Source of the DNA: Bacillus tequilensis KCTC 13622
GTDB taxonomy: Bacteria > Bacillota > Bacilli > Bacillales > Bacillaceae
Direction of reading: 5' to 3'
Length of the DNA: 64,000 nt
Assembly (NCBI RefSeq): GCF_000507145.1
Contig: NZ_AYTO01000029.1
Span: 59,903-123,902, forward strand
Each line of letters begins with the position of its first letter. Position 1 is the stretch's first letter. Below, piece by piece: positions 42,849-51,325 of the stretch. Below the pieces are notes generated by a model. It searched no databases and was not told the origin of the DNA. It was given only the letters and a program-made list of their open reading frames with translations. Position numbers and translations under genes: made by a program.

Positions 42849-43370
42849 GTGAAATTAAATCAAATAGAATTACTGACAAAGAATCTAATGGAGAAATTAT
42901 TCGTACCCACTCTTCACAGTATACTTCAAAAGGCTAACCCACAAGCTTATAAAAAATGGGGCGGTAATGCATGTCGTCAAACAGCTATCTTCGGGGCCGC
43001 CATACTTCGGTACCTACTGCCTGAGTATACCTGGACGGTTTGGGACGGTGATTTCTCCGACATCGTTAACGGGAAGAAAGTTAAATATAACCACGCTTGG
43101 ATACACGGAGTTAATAAGAAGGAACGTAAAGGGTTATTGATTGACCTTAGTCGTCTATACCATGAACGTCTCTTCCTCCCTGTTACGAAAAACAAGTACC
43201 CTAAGAAACACCCTTCATATCAACACATGAGACTTATCCGTAAAAAACCAATGGACATTGAAGAATGCCTAAATGATATTGAATACTATACCGGAAAACC
43301 AGGCCACGAATTGCTGAGTATTATCCTAACTGAGATGGATAAGAAACAGGCAATGGGGTTGATGGACTAG
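42849..43370 (+). CDS. Unknown protein, possible Cys-His-Asp hydrolase (173 aa)
   Basis: GTG start 42849 after GAGGGGG. Contains GGNACRQTAIFGAAIL, then YNHAWIHG, then LLIDLSRLYHERLF. A Cys at a helix start followed by His and Asp on later strands is the order of transglutaminase/papain-like folds, so a peptidase or amidase is possible. The match is by motif order only. Confidence 0.55.
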   Translation: MKLNQIELLTKNLMEKLFVPTLHSILQKANPQAYKKWGGNACRQTAIFGAAILRYLLPEYTWTVWDGDFSDIVNGKKVKYNHAWIHGVNKKERKGLLIDLSRLYHERLFLPVTKNKYPKKHPSYQHMRLIRKKPMDIEECLNDIEYYTGKPGHELLSIILTEMDKKQAMGLMD

Positions 43371-43420
43371 GTCGTGTTAATGAAGACATTTAGCAGCGAA
43401 TAAAAATTGAGGTAGAGAGG

Positions 43421-43771
43421 ATGAGCAAACCTATGCGCTCAAAGCTTAAACGAGATACAAAGGTCGACATCTTGGTAACTAACGAACCACCTTACAAAAT
43501 CATAAATAAAGAAGGCGACCTTGTGGGGTACACTCTACAAGACAACGTCGGCGTTTACTTACATAATGTCAATTTCAAGTTAATTGGCGGCCTCCCTACC
43601 TTGGAAGGCCGTTACAAGGGAATTATTGAAGTAGAGCGTTTGAACATCAGTGACGGGACCGGTGTAATGTTCGACCCAGTTAATCAGATTTTTACAGACG
43701 GGGAGAATGAAATTAAGGCCGCTCGCATGGTGCAGGTATACAACGGAATAATAAAGGTGGTAATAAAGTGA
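43421..43771 (+). CDS. Hypothetical protein (116 aa)
   Basis: ATG behind GGTAGAGAGG. Beta-rich, basic start (KPMRSKLKRDTKVDILVTN) then LVGYTLQDNVGVYLHNVNF. Overlaps the next gene by 4 bases. No family recognised. Confidence 0.65.
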   Translation: MSKPMRSKLKRDTKVDILVTNEPPYKIINKEGDLVGYTLQDNVGVYLHNVNFKLIGGLPTLEGRYKGIIEVERLNISDGTGVMFDPVNQIFTDGENEIKAARMVQVYNGIIKVVIK

Positions 43772-44049
43772 GTGAAATGTCTTTTGTTGATATTCAAAAA
43801 TCTAGAGTGAATCTGCTGACTGAAACACTTGACAAAAAGGTAGAAGGCCTTGTGCAAGACTTAGTACGTGTTAGGAAATATATCGCTGACGGTGCATTGG
43901 ATAGAATCAACTCATCAGGCGAGATTCAAGGTAGAGGACAGCAAGTCGACCTGCTATGCAATCAAATAAGGACCATCCTTTCAACAGTAGAAGAGTTTGA
44001 GGCTTACCAAGCTACTTACAGGAAAGAGTTAATTAAAACCGAGGGCTGA
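43768..44049 (+). CDS. Coiled-coil hypothetical protein (93 aa)
   Basis: GTG start overlapping the previous stop (GTGA), RBS AAAGGTGG. Predominantly helical with heptad-like pattern (VNLLTETLDKKVEGLVQDLV, QIRTILSTVEEFEAYQ). No family recognised. Followed by a strong terminator. Confidence 0.65.
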   Translation: MSEMSFVDIQKSRVNLLTETLDKKVEGLVQDLVRVRKYIADGALDRINSSGEIQGRGQQVDLLCNQIRTILSTVEEFEAYQATYRKELIKTEG

Positions 44050-44066
44050 CTGCCCTTCTTTTTTTT
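44042..44066 (+). terminator. Terminator after the 43768 gene
   Basis: AGGGCTGACTGCCCT followed by TCTTTTTTTT. Confidence 0.85.
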
Positions 44067-44103
44067 GCCGTAAGGAGATCAAAATCAGATCTCCCTTACT
44101 TTG

Positions 44104-44119
44104 TAGTATTTACAGTACC
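44104..44119 (+). promoter_or_regulatory. Operator O6
   Basis: TAGTATTTACAGTACC; -35-like TTTACA at 44109-44114 but a poor -10 (TTAAAA at 44132). About 70 bases before the first XRE gene. Confidence 0.5.
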
Positions 44120-44187
44120 TATTAAAGTATGTTAAAACATATAAAGATGGTTACAAGTCACCTATTGACGATAGGAGGTCAACTTAC

Positions 44188-44460
44188 ATGCCCAAAATAA
44201 AAAAATACAGCTATAGAACTGAAAATAAATTAAAACACTTCATCTCTATCAGAAAAGCCGAAAAAGCACTGGAGACCGGTAGACAGGTTAAGATTGCAGA
44301 CGTCGAAAATGAGTTGGCTGAATACTGCGAGGTATCTCTTGATACGATTAGACTAATCAAAAGAAACGTGAACCAGCCATCCCTCGAAGTAGCCATGAAA
44401 ATAGCCGAATACTTAAACTTACCTGTCGAAGAGATATTTGAACTAAAAGACAATGAATGA
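44188..44460 (+). CDS. XRE-family regulator A
   Basis: 90 residues, ATG behind ATAGGAGG. Helix-turn-helix typical of XRE/Cro proteins: LAEYCEVSLDTIRLIKRNVNQPSLEVAMKIAEYLNLPVEEIF is spread over residues ~40-85, with no C-terminal oligomerisation or protease domain. Controlled by operator O6. Similar to the 45672 protein (about a third of residues visibly shared in the HTH), so a duplicated pair. One of the two may bind the repeated operator. Confidence 0.8.
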   Translation: MPKIKKYSYRTENKLKHFISIRKAEKALETGRQVKIADVENELAEYCEVSLDTIRLIKRNVNQPSLEVAMKIAEYLNLPVEEIFELKDNE

Positions 44461-44470
44461 TCGATCTTTA

Positions 44471-44500
44471 GGAGAAGGCCCGCCCTTCTCCTTTAATCTT
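44471..44500 (+). terminator. Terminator after XRE regulator A
   Basis: GGAGAAGGCCCGCCCTTCTCC followed by TTTAATCTTT. Confidence 0.75.
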
Positions 44501-44508
44501 TCACAAAT

Positions 44509-44544
44509 AATAGTATTTACAATACTATTATCATATGGTATAAT
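44509..44544 (+). promoter_or_regulatory. Sigma-A promoter with operator O7
   Basis: TTTACA (44516-44521), 17 bases, TATAAT (44539-44544); -35 inside a perfect operator palindrome. Middle promoter M6 begins 19 bases further on, so the same gene has both promoter types in tandem. Confidence 0.75.
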
Positions 44545-44562
44545 AAAATTATCAGTTAGGGT

Positions 44563-44593
44563 CGCAACTAATCTCGGTCCCATAACGATAATT
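44563..44593 (+). promoter_or_regulatory. Middle (ECF-type) promoter M6
   Basis: CGCAACT (44563-44569), 16 bases, CGATAATT (44586-44593); 42 bases before the 44635 gene. Confidence 0.8.
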
Positions 44594-44634
44594 ACTCTGG
44601 TAAAAGACCATAATTTAAGAGGTGCAAAAAAGTT

Positions 44635-45198
44635 ATGACAAAAGATCAAATTTCAACAATGTCTGTTTACTACACTGAGAAGTACGGAACACCTACAAGC
44701 CCTAGTGACGCCATCAGTAAACTAGTTGCCATGTATAGAGACCTTTTTGATGAAATTCCAAAACAGGAAGTTAAGGAAGGTATAGCAGAATATTACAGAA
44801 TTCTGTGTAGTCGTGAGTTGGACGCTTATATTTGGATCGCTGAGTGTCTTCATGTAACCGCCAAAAAAGAGAAACAAAAGCGTACCTTTGCTTATTGCGT
44901 AGGTATGTTACGCTCTTGGATGAAGAACGGGTTCGGACACCTCCCCAATCAGGAAGAAGACGAGTTGGTTGACTATTTCCAAGAGGTTACTGGTTTCGAA
45001 GTCAAGCACCAGGCTCGCAGTGTAATTCAAAATCTCATGGGTAAGTATGGAATCATCAAAGTAACTAGGATGATAGGCAACTTAGAAAATGCAAGTGATT
45101 TGGGACTTGTTTTGATGTTGCATTTAAAAGAGCTAATGGATAATGAATACAGTACAGACGTTTTAAGTGAGTCGGACAAAGCAAACAGCTCTATGTAA
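44635..45198 (+). CDS. Helical protein, possibly DnaD-like (187 aa)
   Basis: ATG after AGAGGTGC. All-helical, with QKRTFAYCVGMLRSWMKNGF near residue 82, which recalls the short C-terminal helices of DnaD-type replication proteins and related phage regulators. The rest (EVKHQARSVIQNLMGKYGII) is also helical. Transcribed from tandem promoters O7 and M6, so it is expressed both early and later. Function uncertain. Confidence 0.55.
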   Translation: MTKDQISTMSVYYTEKYGTPTSPSDAISKLVAMYRDLFDEIPKQEVKEGIAEYYRILCSRELDAYIWIAECLHVTAKKEKQKRTFAYCVGMLRSWMKNGFGHLPNQEEDELVDYFQEVTGFEVKHQARSVIQNLMGKYGIIKVTRMIGNLENASDLGLVLMLHLKELMDNEYSTDVLSESDKANSSM

Positions 45199-45251
45199 AT
45201 ATTCGATTATCTGATTCAACCTACAGACTAACTTTCGTTGGAGGATACAGA

Positions 45252-45653
45252 ATGACATTAGAAGGTGAAGTATTCGGCATAGCCGGCAAAGGAAGACTAA
45301 GTGTGGTCAATGCTGGCGGTTCCGTGCTCGCTCTAGAAGGTGACATTAAAGACTTAAAAGGAAATGACATCCTTGTTATCGTCAGCCAAGAAGGAGATGT
45401 AATCGCTACCCAAAAGAACCCCTACCACAGAGAATTTTATTACGATTACATAAGTTCTAGTGTATATAACGATAGACAAATCGGCGAACAATATTATTGG
45501 GGTTATGAATACGACCTTCAAGTATTATTAGGTTATTATAGCAAAAAAGAATTTATATTTAACGAAACAGCCATAAAGCTGTTTGGCGAGACTGTACTCG
45601 AAGAACTAAACGAAGCTGTAATTGACTTTGTTAGGTCGGTTAGTCTCGAATAG
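45252..45653 (+). CDS. Hypothetical protein (133 aa)
   Basis: ATG behind TTGGAGGA. Beta-rich N-terminal half (GEVFGIAGKGRLSVVNAGGS, DIKDLKGNDILVIVS), Tyr-rich middle (YYDYISSSVYNDRQIGEQYY), helical end. No family recognised. Lies between the DnaD-like and XRE B genes in the same direction. Confidence 0.6.
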   Translation: MTLEGEVFGIAGKGRLSVVNAGGSVLALEGDIKDLKGNDILVIVSQEGDVIATQKNPYHREFYYDYISSSVYNDRQIGEQYYWGYEYDLQVLLGYYSKKEFIFNETAIKLFGETVLEELNEAVIDFVRSVSLE

Positions 45654-45671
45654 CTATAGGAGGAAGTCAAA

Positions 45672-45953
45672 TTGGTTAGAAAAGAATACCCATTCAAATT
45701 ATCAAACAAATTAGGGCATTATCTAAGAATCAAACAAGCACAGTTGACAATCGAAAGAGACAAGCCCGTTACCCTGCAAGAGGTGCATAAAGAAATGGCT
45801 GACTACATAGGTGTTGCCCGTAGCGCTATGGCTTTTATCAAGTCAGAAAACTACAATCCATCTCTGATTGTTGCCATGGCAATTGCTGAATACCTTGGAG
45901 TAGCTGTTGAAGATATATTCCAAATTGAGCGTAAAAAAGAGGACACTGAATAA
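45672..45953 (+). CDS. XRE-family regulator B
   Basis: 93 residues, TTG start after TAGGAGGAAG. HTH with MADYIGVARSAMAFIKSENY and NPSLIVAMAIAEYLGVAVEDIF, parallel to regulator A at 44188. Stop overlaps the next start (TAATG). Possible partner or competitor of regulator A in controlling the operators. Confidence 0.8.
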   Translation: MVRKEYPFKLSNKLGHYLRIKQAQLTIERDKPVTLQEVHKEMADYIGVARSAMAFIKSENYNPSLIVAMAIAEYLGVAVEDIFQIERKKEDTE

Positions 45954-46477
45954 TGAAGCACGTTGCTAGTCGCCTTGTCAGGTACGCTGACAAAAATAAA
46001 GTCATACATGCTGACGAAATATTAGATGTCGCTCTTCGCCGTCTAGCAACGGACAAGACAATCAACCATAAGATACGATCTGCATTGTCTGACATCGACC
46101 CTCAACTGGAATTACTGGTGCCTAGACAGGTAGATAATCCTGAGAAGCAGTTCAAAAGATCTTTACAGAGGAAGTTTGGACTTAGGATTAATCTTTCAAT
46201 CTTAAAAGAAGACTACCCGAGCAGGTATAGGAAATTGCAAACTTACGGCCCACCTTCTGAGGTCCTCCTTCGTTGGGGACTTGACTATACCTATAGCAGC
46301 ACCATTTCTCCAAACCATTTCAAGGAGCTATTAGGCGCACTTTATGAGGGACAGCAAAAAATTTCAGGGCTGTATAAGCGTGATAAAAAACTTTATATGG
46401 CTATTTCCCACCAGGCAAAAAAAGGAGGGTTATCTTTCAAAGACTATATTGAAACACTTGGATACCATTACGAATAA
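45953..46477 (+). CDS. Hypothetical protein (174 aa)
   Basis: ATG overlapping the previous stop by one base. Helical, basic (KHVASRLVRYADKNKVIHAD, FKRSLQRKFGLRINLSILKE). Coupled to XRE regulator B. No family recognised; DNA binding is plausible from its charge. Confidence 0.6.
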   Translation: MKHVASRLVRYADKNKVIHADEILDVALRRLATDKTINHKIRSALSDIDPQLELLVPRQVDNPEKQFKRSLQRKFGLRINLSILKEDYPSRYRKLQTYGPPSEVLLRWGLDYTYSSTISPNHFKELLGALYEGQQKISGLYKRDKKLYMAISHQAKKGGLSFKDYIETLGYHYE

Positions 46478-46532
46478 GTCGTTGCAATAATTTCAATATT
46501 TTTCACAGAAAATTACTTGTAGAGAGATTTAG

Positions 46533-46700
46533 ATGATGGTTTTTGTTAAAGGCGATCGAGTGGAACACAAAAATAGAGGAAAGGGCGTGTTTTTGTCCTA
46601 TGGAACATTTGAGAATGAATCAGTGATCATGTTTGATGTAGATAGTAATGCAGAAGGCGATATACTAACAGTCACAACAAGCTTACAACAAGCTTATTAA
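46533..46700 (+). CDS. Small CarD/KOW-like protein (55 aa)
   Basis: ATG after AGAGAGATTT. MMVFVKGDRVEHKNRGKGVF, then a beta pattern (ESVIMFDVDSN): the GDxVxHxxxGxGxV pattern is that of the small SH3-like KOW/CarD-N units that bind RNA polymerase or RNA. Short, stand-alone. Confidence 0.6.
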   Translation: MMVFVKGDRVEHKNRGKGVFLSYGTFENESVIMFDVDSNAEGDILTVTTSLQQAY

Positions 46701-46730
46701 AAAAGTTAGATAGTGATAAGACCTAAAAAT

Positions 46731-46761
46731 CGCAACTCAGCTCAGCTTAAAAGCGACCATT
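46731..46761 (+). promoter_or_regulatory. Middle (ECF-type) promoter M7
   Basis: CGCAACT (46731-46737), 16 bases, CGACCATT (46754-46761, one change from CGAT); 22 bases before the helicase gene. Confidence 0.7.
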
Positions 46762-46782
46762 TACTGTAGGTGAGGTGATTAT

Positions 46783-48495
46783 ATGATCGAGGTATCTAAA
46801 TTTACAAACCAGGATCAAGACTATTTAAAAATAAAGTTGAGAAAGTTAGACCCCGAAATCGTAAACATAATTATGTCGATAGATGGTTGGGGCAAAGCTC
46901 AGGAGCCTATGTGTTACGGCCTCCCCTACTCCGCTTTAGGTGAGTTTTTTCAGAAGACTAAGGATTACATGGTTGTTTGGAAAAGTCATGCAGATAGCAT
47001 GGGTACACTAGCTAGAGGTATTGACACAAGAGATATACCTACCGAGTTCATAGTCGACTATGAACCAAAATTGCCTCTCAGAGAACATCAGATCGTAACC
47101 TTTAATCTTATGTTACAACGGGATTTTCTTTTAATCTCGGATCAAGAAGGTGTAGGAAAAACACCGCCTATACTTTGCCAACATGACGCAAAAATTCAAA
47201 ACGGTATTGCTAAGTGGGGTTTGTATGTAACTAAAGCCGGCCTCATCTACGATGTGAAAAACCAGGCAGAAAAGTTTACGCACTTAAATGTCGTGACAAT
47301 TGAAGGTTCGGCAAAACAGAGAATCAAAAAGTATGAGTTATTAGAAAGAGATGATAGCGTCGGACTAGTTGTGGTTTCTTACGAGACGTTCCGCACAGAC
47401 ATCCAACACTTCACCTCCATCAATAAAGCTAAGCCTTTTGACATTATGTATATCGACGAATGTCACAAAATTAAGAATGTTAACTCCTCTTTAGGTAAAC
47501 TCATACACAGAATAGGCCCCAAACAAAGATACGCAATAACTGCCAGCCCTGTTATAAATGAAATCATAGATATGTATAACATGCTTTATTGGATGGGGGC
47601 TATTCAGTACAACTACTTCCGCTTCCGAAATAAATTCTGTGAGTTGGACGGTTGGGGTAATGTGGCTAGATATAAAAATCTTTGGGAAATTAAAACGATC
47701 CTGCAATCGAACATGTTAAGGCGTTTAAAGACAGATGTACTTAAAGACCTCCCTCCTGTTGTCTCTAAACCTATCTATGTTGAGATGACTTCCCCACAAA
47801 GAAAGCTATATAAAGCTATCGAAAAAGGTGATTATGAGGGTATTGACTTTGAGGATATGTTCTTTGAAGACGTGCCGTCTGAATTAGCCAAGCACGCTCG
47901 GTTAGCTCAGGTTGCAGAATCAGCTGAAATTGTTGGCGGAGATTCAGGCAAAAAAGGTAGCGGTAAACTTGTGGAGCTGGAAAATCTTCTTGAAGAAATT
48001 ACAGATCGTGGAGAGAAAGCTATAGTGTTTACAAGATCTAAACGGATGACTCACGTAATGGTGGATTACTTCTCTCAATATAACCCCTCCTATATCACCG
48101 GGGATGTCGATACCCAGGCTAAAGGCAATCAGGATGTATCAGAGAGACAAATGATGGTCGATAAATTTCAAGAAGATGACTCCTGTAAAGTAATTATCTG
48201 CACTGAATCTGCAAGCCGGGAAGGCTGGACTGGTACCAAGGCCAACAATGTCATTTTCACTAGCAAGCCTTGGTCTCCAAGCTACATTTCTCAATGTATT
48301 GGTAGGGCCTGGAGGTTCGGGCAAACCGGAGGAGCTACAGGGTCAATTAACGTCTACTCCCTCATTAGCCGGGGCACTATCGACGAAAGAATCGAAAAGC
48401 TCCTAGAGGAAAAGCAGTTTGTTATTGATAGCACAGTAGAACAACCGTTAGGAACACAGAAAATCCTTAGTGTTCTTGATGGTGCCTCCGCTTAG
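46783..48495 (+). CDS. SNF2-family DNA helicase/ATPase
   Basis: 570 residues, ATG behind GGTGAGGTG. Helicase motifs in order: LREHQIVTFNLM (Q/Ia region near residue 100), Walker A QEGVGKTPP (near 122), motif II IDECHKIKN (DECH, near 227), motif III ITASP, C-terminal KAIVFTRSK, motif V SREGWTGTKANNVIF, motif VI CIGRAWRFGQ. An ATP-driven DNA translocase, likely in replication, recombination or remodelling of bound proteins. It opens the middle operon after promoter M7. Confidence 0.88.
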   Translation: MIEVSKFTNQDQDYLKIKLRKLDPEIVNIIMSIDGWGKAQEPMCYGLPYSALGEFFQKTKDYMVVWKSHADSMGTLARGIDTRDIPTEFIVDYEPKLPLREHQIVTFNLMLQRDFLLISDQEGVGKTPPILCQHDAKIQNGIAKWGLYVTKAGLIYDVKNQAEKFTHLNVVTIEGSAKQRIKKYELLERDDSVGLVVVSYETFRTDIQHFTSINKAKPFDIMYIDECHKIKNVNSSLGKLIHRIGPKQRYAITASPVINEIIDMYNMLYWMGAIQYNYFRFRNKFCELDGWGNVARYKNLWEIKTILQSNMLRRLKTDVLKDLPPVVSKPIYVEMTSPQRKLYKAIEKGDYEGIDFEDMFFEDVPSELAKHARLAQVAESAEIVGGDSGKKGSGKLVELENLLEEITDRGEKAIVFTRSKRMTHVMVDYFSQYNPSYITGDVDTQAKGNQDVSERQMMVDKFQEDDSCKVIICTESASREGWTGTKANNVIFTSKPWSPSYISQCIGRAWRFGQTGGATGSINVYSLISRGTIDERIEKLLEEKQFVIDSTVEQPLGTQKILSVLDGASA

Positions 48496-48581
48496 GCGGG
48501 CGATCCACTTCACCAAAAGGCCTTTAGGCGGCCGTATCAACTCACCACAGGGCTAACTCCCCTTTCACTCGGAGGTACACT

Positions 48582-48836
48582 ATGAAACTGAATACAGAAC
48601 AACAGAGTTATAACGGTATCCCGCTGCGACTGATTAAGCGTAATTACAAACAGTATAAAGCGAAGCGATTTTTAATTAATGGCACTAACCAAAACGTATG
48701 GATACCTAACAAACACCTTGAACAGGATGGGACCATAAAGAAAGGTGAAAACCTAGATTACATTTTTAGAAAGTCCCATAGAAAACTAGAAATTGCAAGT
48801 GTGCCTAACGTCAGGCGGTCCAATCAAAATAACTAA
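48582..48836 (+). CDS. Hypothetical basic protein (84 aa)
   Basis: ATG behind TCGGAGGT. Lys/Arg/Asn-rich (PLRLIKRNYKQYKAKRFLIN, NQNVWIPNKHLEQDG); basic enough to bind nucleic acid. No family recognised. Confidence 0.65.
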   Translation: MKLNTEQQSYNGIPLRLIKRNYKQYKAKRFLINGTNQNVWIPNKHLEQDGTIKKGENLDYIFRKSHRKLEIASVPNVRRSNQNN

Positions 48837-48864
48837 ACAGAATTTACTTTAGGGAGAGATTACT

Positions 48865-49083
48865 ATGAGTAAGTATGCGGTAGCTGTCGATAGATTTCAG
48901 AAAGACCTTGAAGTTGTAATTGTCAATGCCCCCCATGAAATAACTGCTATGGTCGAAGCTGTTGGAGAACTTGATCTATGGGGTATCGAAGATAAGATGA
49001 AACCACCATTCAAGACAGTTGACGACGGTATAGATTTCTATCTTCAAGGCGATTTGGCTATTTCAAGACCCGTGAAAATATAA
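48865..49083 (+). CDS. Hypothetical protein (72 aa)
   Basis: ATG behind AGGGAGAG. Small alpha/beta protein (MSKYAVAVDRFQKDLEVVIV, DDGIDFYLQGDLAISRP). No family recognised. In the middle operon. Confidence 0.65.
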   Translation: MSKYAVAVDRFQKDLEVVIVNAPHEITAMVEAVGELDLWGIEDKMKPPFKTVDDGIDFYLQGDLAISRPVKI

Positions 49084-49126
49084 CCTATTTGATTGCACCG
49101 TTAAGCTCGAAAGAAGGAGGACCATT

Positions 49127-49894
49127 ATGACTAAAGTAGATTTACACCAACCCAACTTAAAGTGGCTAGAGGAGAGAACCATTCTTCTATCACCTACAGG
49201 TAGTCATGCTTACGGGACAAATACCGATTCTTCTGACAGAGATTTCAAAGGGATCTGTGTCCCACCTATTGAGTATTATTTCGGCTTAGAGTCATTCAAC
49301 GAGTACAACAATACCGGAGGAAAGAATTTCAAAAACACAAAAGATGATGTAGATATCAGTATTATACACATTAACAAATTTGTTAGAGACGCCATGCAAG
49401 GTGTCCCTAACAACATTGAAATTCTTTTTATTGACCGTGAGGATTATATTAAGATGTCCTCTTTGGGTGAACTTCTAGTAGATAATCGCCACCTGTTCCT
49501 CTCTAAAAACATACAGAAAAAGTTCGGTGGTTACGCCTACTCACAAATCCAGAAATTAAAAGCAAAAAACTCAAATGGCGTAGGTAGGCAAGATTTAATC
49601 GAAAAGTTTGGATACGATACAAAATTCTTTATGCACAGTGTCCGCTTGCTAACGAGCGCTATTGAAATTCTAGAAACTTGTGATTTCAGCACCCACCGAC
49701 CAAACAGGAAATTGCTCTTGGACTGTAGGAACGGAGCATATACTTTTGAGGAAGCATTGGAAATGATCGAGGACTTAGACAGTAACTTAAAGCAAATTTC
49801 TAAAAGATCGCCTTTGCCCGATAAACCCGACTACCGAAAGGTTAACAACCTACTTATCGAAATAAACAAAAAAGCCACCAGGGAGGGAATTTAA
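49127..49894 (+). CDS. Minimal nucleotidyltransferase (COG3541-like)
   Basis: 255 residues, ATG behind AAGGAGG. TGSHAYGTNTDSSDRDFKG near residue 28 is the GSxAYG...SDxD signature of the polymerase-beta-type nucleotidyltransferase fold, with VDISIIHI as the third acidic strand. Such proteins are common in large phages; some repair tRNA or RNA ends or modify proteins. The substrate cannot be told here; the tRNA-like RNAs of this phage are one speculative candidate. Confidence 0.8.
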   Translation: MTKVDLHQPNLKWLEERTILLSPTGSHAYGTNTDSSDRDFKGICVPPIEYYFGLESFNEYNNTGGKNFKNTKDDVDISIIHINKFVRDAMQGVPNNIEILFIDREDYIKMSSLGELLVDNRHLFLSKNIQKKFGGYAYSQIQKLKAKNSNGVGRQDLIEKFGYDTKFFMHSVRLLTSAIEILETCDFSTHRPNRKLLLDCRNGAYTFEEALEMIEDLDSNLKQISKRSPLPDKPDYRKVNNLLIEINKKATREGI

Positions 49895-49895
49895 A

Positions 49896-50207
49896 ATGAG
49901 TACGTGGGTTTTAACTGATGAAGTGAAGGATCAGTATACTCCAATTGTTCAAGAGTTTATAGATAAGGTGGAAGCAGCTAACCCACAAGACACTGAGGAG
50001 TTATTAGAAATCGATTTAAGTGACACCGCCCTAAATCCTTACACGCTAGAGAAGTTACTAAAGAGTCTAGGTTACGAGAGTTCAGAGCATAACTATAATG
50101 GTTGGCAAATGGACTACTGGATTACCATGTCTAAGGGTGGAGCCAAACCCCTGGATATCAACGGTACTGGAATCACATTCGAGTTAAAATTATCTGAGGT
50201 AGGTTGA
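49896..50207 (+). CDS. Hypothetical protein (103 aa)
   Basis: ATG behind GGGAGGG, 1 base after the previous stop. MSTWVLTDEVKDQYTPIVQE, acidic, helical then beta (QMDYWITMSKGGAKPL). No family recognised. Probably co-translated with the nucleotidyltransferase. Confidence 0.65.
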   Translation: MSTWVLTDEVKDQYTPIVQEFIDKVEAANPQDTEELLEIDLSDTALNPYTLEKLLKSLGYESSEHNYNGWQMDYWITMSKGGAKPLDINGTGITFELKLSEVG

Positions 50208-50262
50208 CTACAAAGGGTCTGAAAAACTTCTTCGGACAAATTAGCAGAGGGGTGCACTATTT

Positions 50263-50625
50263 ATGAAAACAACTTACACTATCGATTTGGATGAAGCTAA
50301 GGACGCACTCAACAAAGAAGAACTACAGATATTTAGTGTCCTTCTTAATAAAATCCAAGACCATACATCGGATTTTAGTGATGGTTATGAAGATGAGGAT
50401 GAGTTTAGGAAACGTTGTGGCTTACCCCCTCTACATAACTTCAAAGTGTTCCTTATAAACGGGCAGGAAAAACAACTCAACTCTACGGTAGCGGCCACCG
50501 ATGAAGCGGACGCTGCTACAGCTTGGTGCAAAAAGAATAACCTAGAGGGTGCCTTGCTCTATTCTGAACCTAAAGACCTTTGGTTGTATGAGGGGGCTAA
50601 GGTGTGCGTGGAAAAGATTGAATAA
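50263..50625 (+). CDS. Hypothetical protein (120 aa)
   Basis: ATG behind AGAGGGGTG. Acidic N-terminal helix (LDEAKDALNKEELQIFSVLL) and a C-terminal small alpha/beta part (FKVFLINGQEKQLNSTVAA, LEGALLYSEPKDLWLYEG). No family recognised. Confidence 0.65.
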   Translation: MKTTYTIDLDEAKDALNKEELQIFSVLLNKIQDHTSDFSDGYEDEDEFRKRCGLPPLHNFKVFLINGQEKQLNSTVAATDEADAATAWCKKNNLEGALLYSEPKDLWLYEGAKVCVEKIE

Positions 50626-50667
50626 ATAACTCTTCATTCCCCCACTTAATTCTCAAGGAGGTAAGCA

Positions 50668-50793
50668 ATGGGTTTTCTAATCAAATGTAATAATTGCGGT
50701 TCTGAGGATGTTACTATACCAGTAAGCGCAGGAGAGAAGTATTCATCACTTGTGACGTACGTGAAAGTGAATCCTCAGTTTATTGTTAAATAA
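50668..50793 (+). CDS. Small one-knuckle protein (41 aa)
   Basis: ATG 7 bases after a perfect AAGGAGG. MGFLIKCNNCGSEDVTIPVS has a single CxxC knuckle of a zinc-ribbon half. Too short to be a complete ribbon; may dimerise around zinc. Confidence 0.6.
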   Translation: MGFLIKCNNCGSEDVTIPVSAGEKYSSLVTYVKVNPQFIVK

Positions 50794-50821
50794 TTACCAC
50801 CACTTTTTGAAAGGTTTGGTT

Positions 50822-51211
50822 TTGTTGGGTGCATGGATTAAAGACGAAACACATCTAGAGCGCAGAAAATTTATCGACTATATTTTTGGACTAATTCGAT
50901 ATGAGATACACAAAGGAGAAGACGACAGCAAACGGTTAGAAGTGCTGAGTAAAATCCACCATGATCTTCTTTACGTTGAAGATCTTGAGCAAGCAGCGGG
51001 TTGGCAAAGGAAGCAAAAAGGAAAATCCGAACTAGATCTTGCCCTAGAGAAGATTTATGATCTGACTTCTAAATTAAGTGAGATGTCCTCCCTTCTCTCC
51101 ACCCTCGATAACATCAGCAGTAATATGACTAAGAGAGAAATTCTTGATCTTATCGAGGAAGCAAGGCAGAGATACAACCCAATAACCGCTCCTGTTGTAC
51201 AACAAAGTTGA
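50822..51211 (+). CDS. Coiled-coil hypothetical protein (~129 aa)
   Basis: Start uncertain: TTG 50822 or 50825 are best placed after GAAAGG; an earlier TTG at 50783 overlaps the previous gene. Helical throughout (HLERRKFIDYIFGLIRYEIH, LALEKIYDLTSKLSEMSSLL). Ends with a strong terminator. No family recognised. Confidence 0.55.
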   Translation: MLGAWIKDETHLERRKFIDYIFGLIRYEIHKGEDDSKRLEVLSKIHHDLLYVEDLEQAAGWQRKQKGKSELDLALEKIYDLTSKLSEMSSLLSTLDNISSNMTKREILDLIEEARQRYNPITAPVVQQS

Positions 51212-51227
51212 TGAAGAAATTAATCGG

Positions 51228-51259
51228 AAGGCACGGCCCATAGGCTGTGCCTTATTTTA
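51228..51259 (+). terminator. Terminator before promoter M8
   Basis: AAGGCACGGCCCATAGGCTG... hairpin closing with TGCCTT, then ATTTTAT. Confidence 0.8.
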
Positions 51260-51274
51260 TATGGTGACTTTAAT

Positions 51275-51305
51275 CGCAACTATCCCCCTCCCTACCACGA
51301 TAAAT
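51275..51305 (+). promoter_or_regulatory. Middle (ECF-type) promoter M8
   Basis: CGCAACT (51275-51281), 16 bases, CGATAAAT (51298-51305); 21 bases before the replication gene start. Confidence 0.8.
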
Positions 51306-51325
51306 AAATCGAGGAGGTGAAACTG

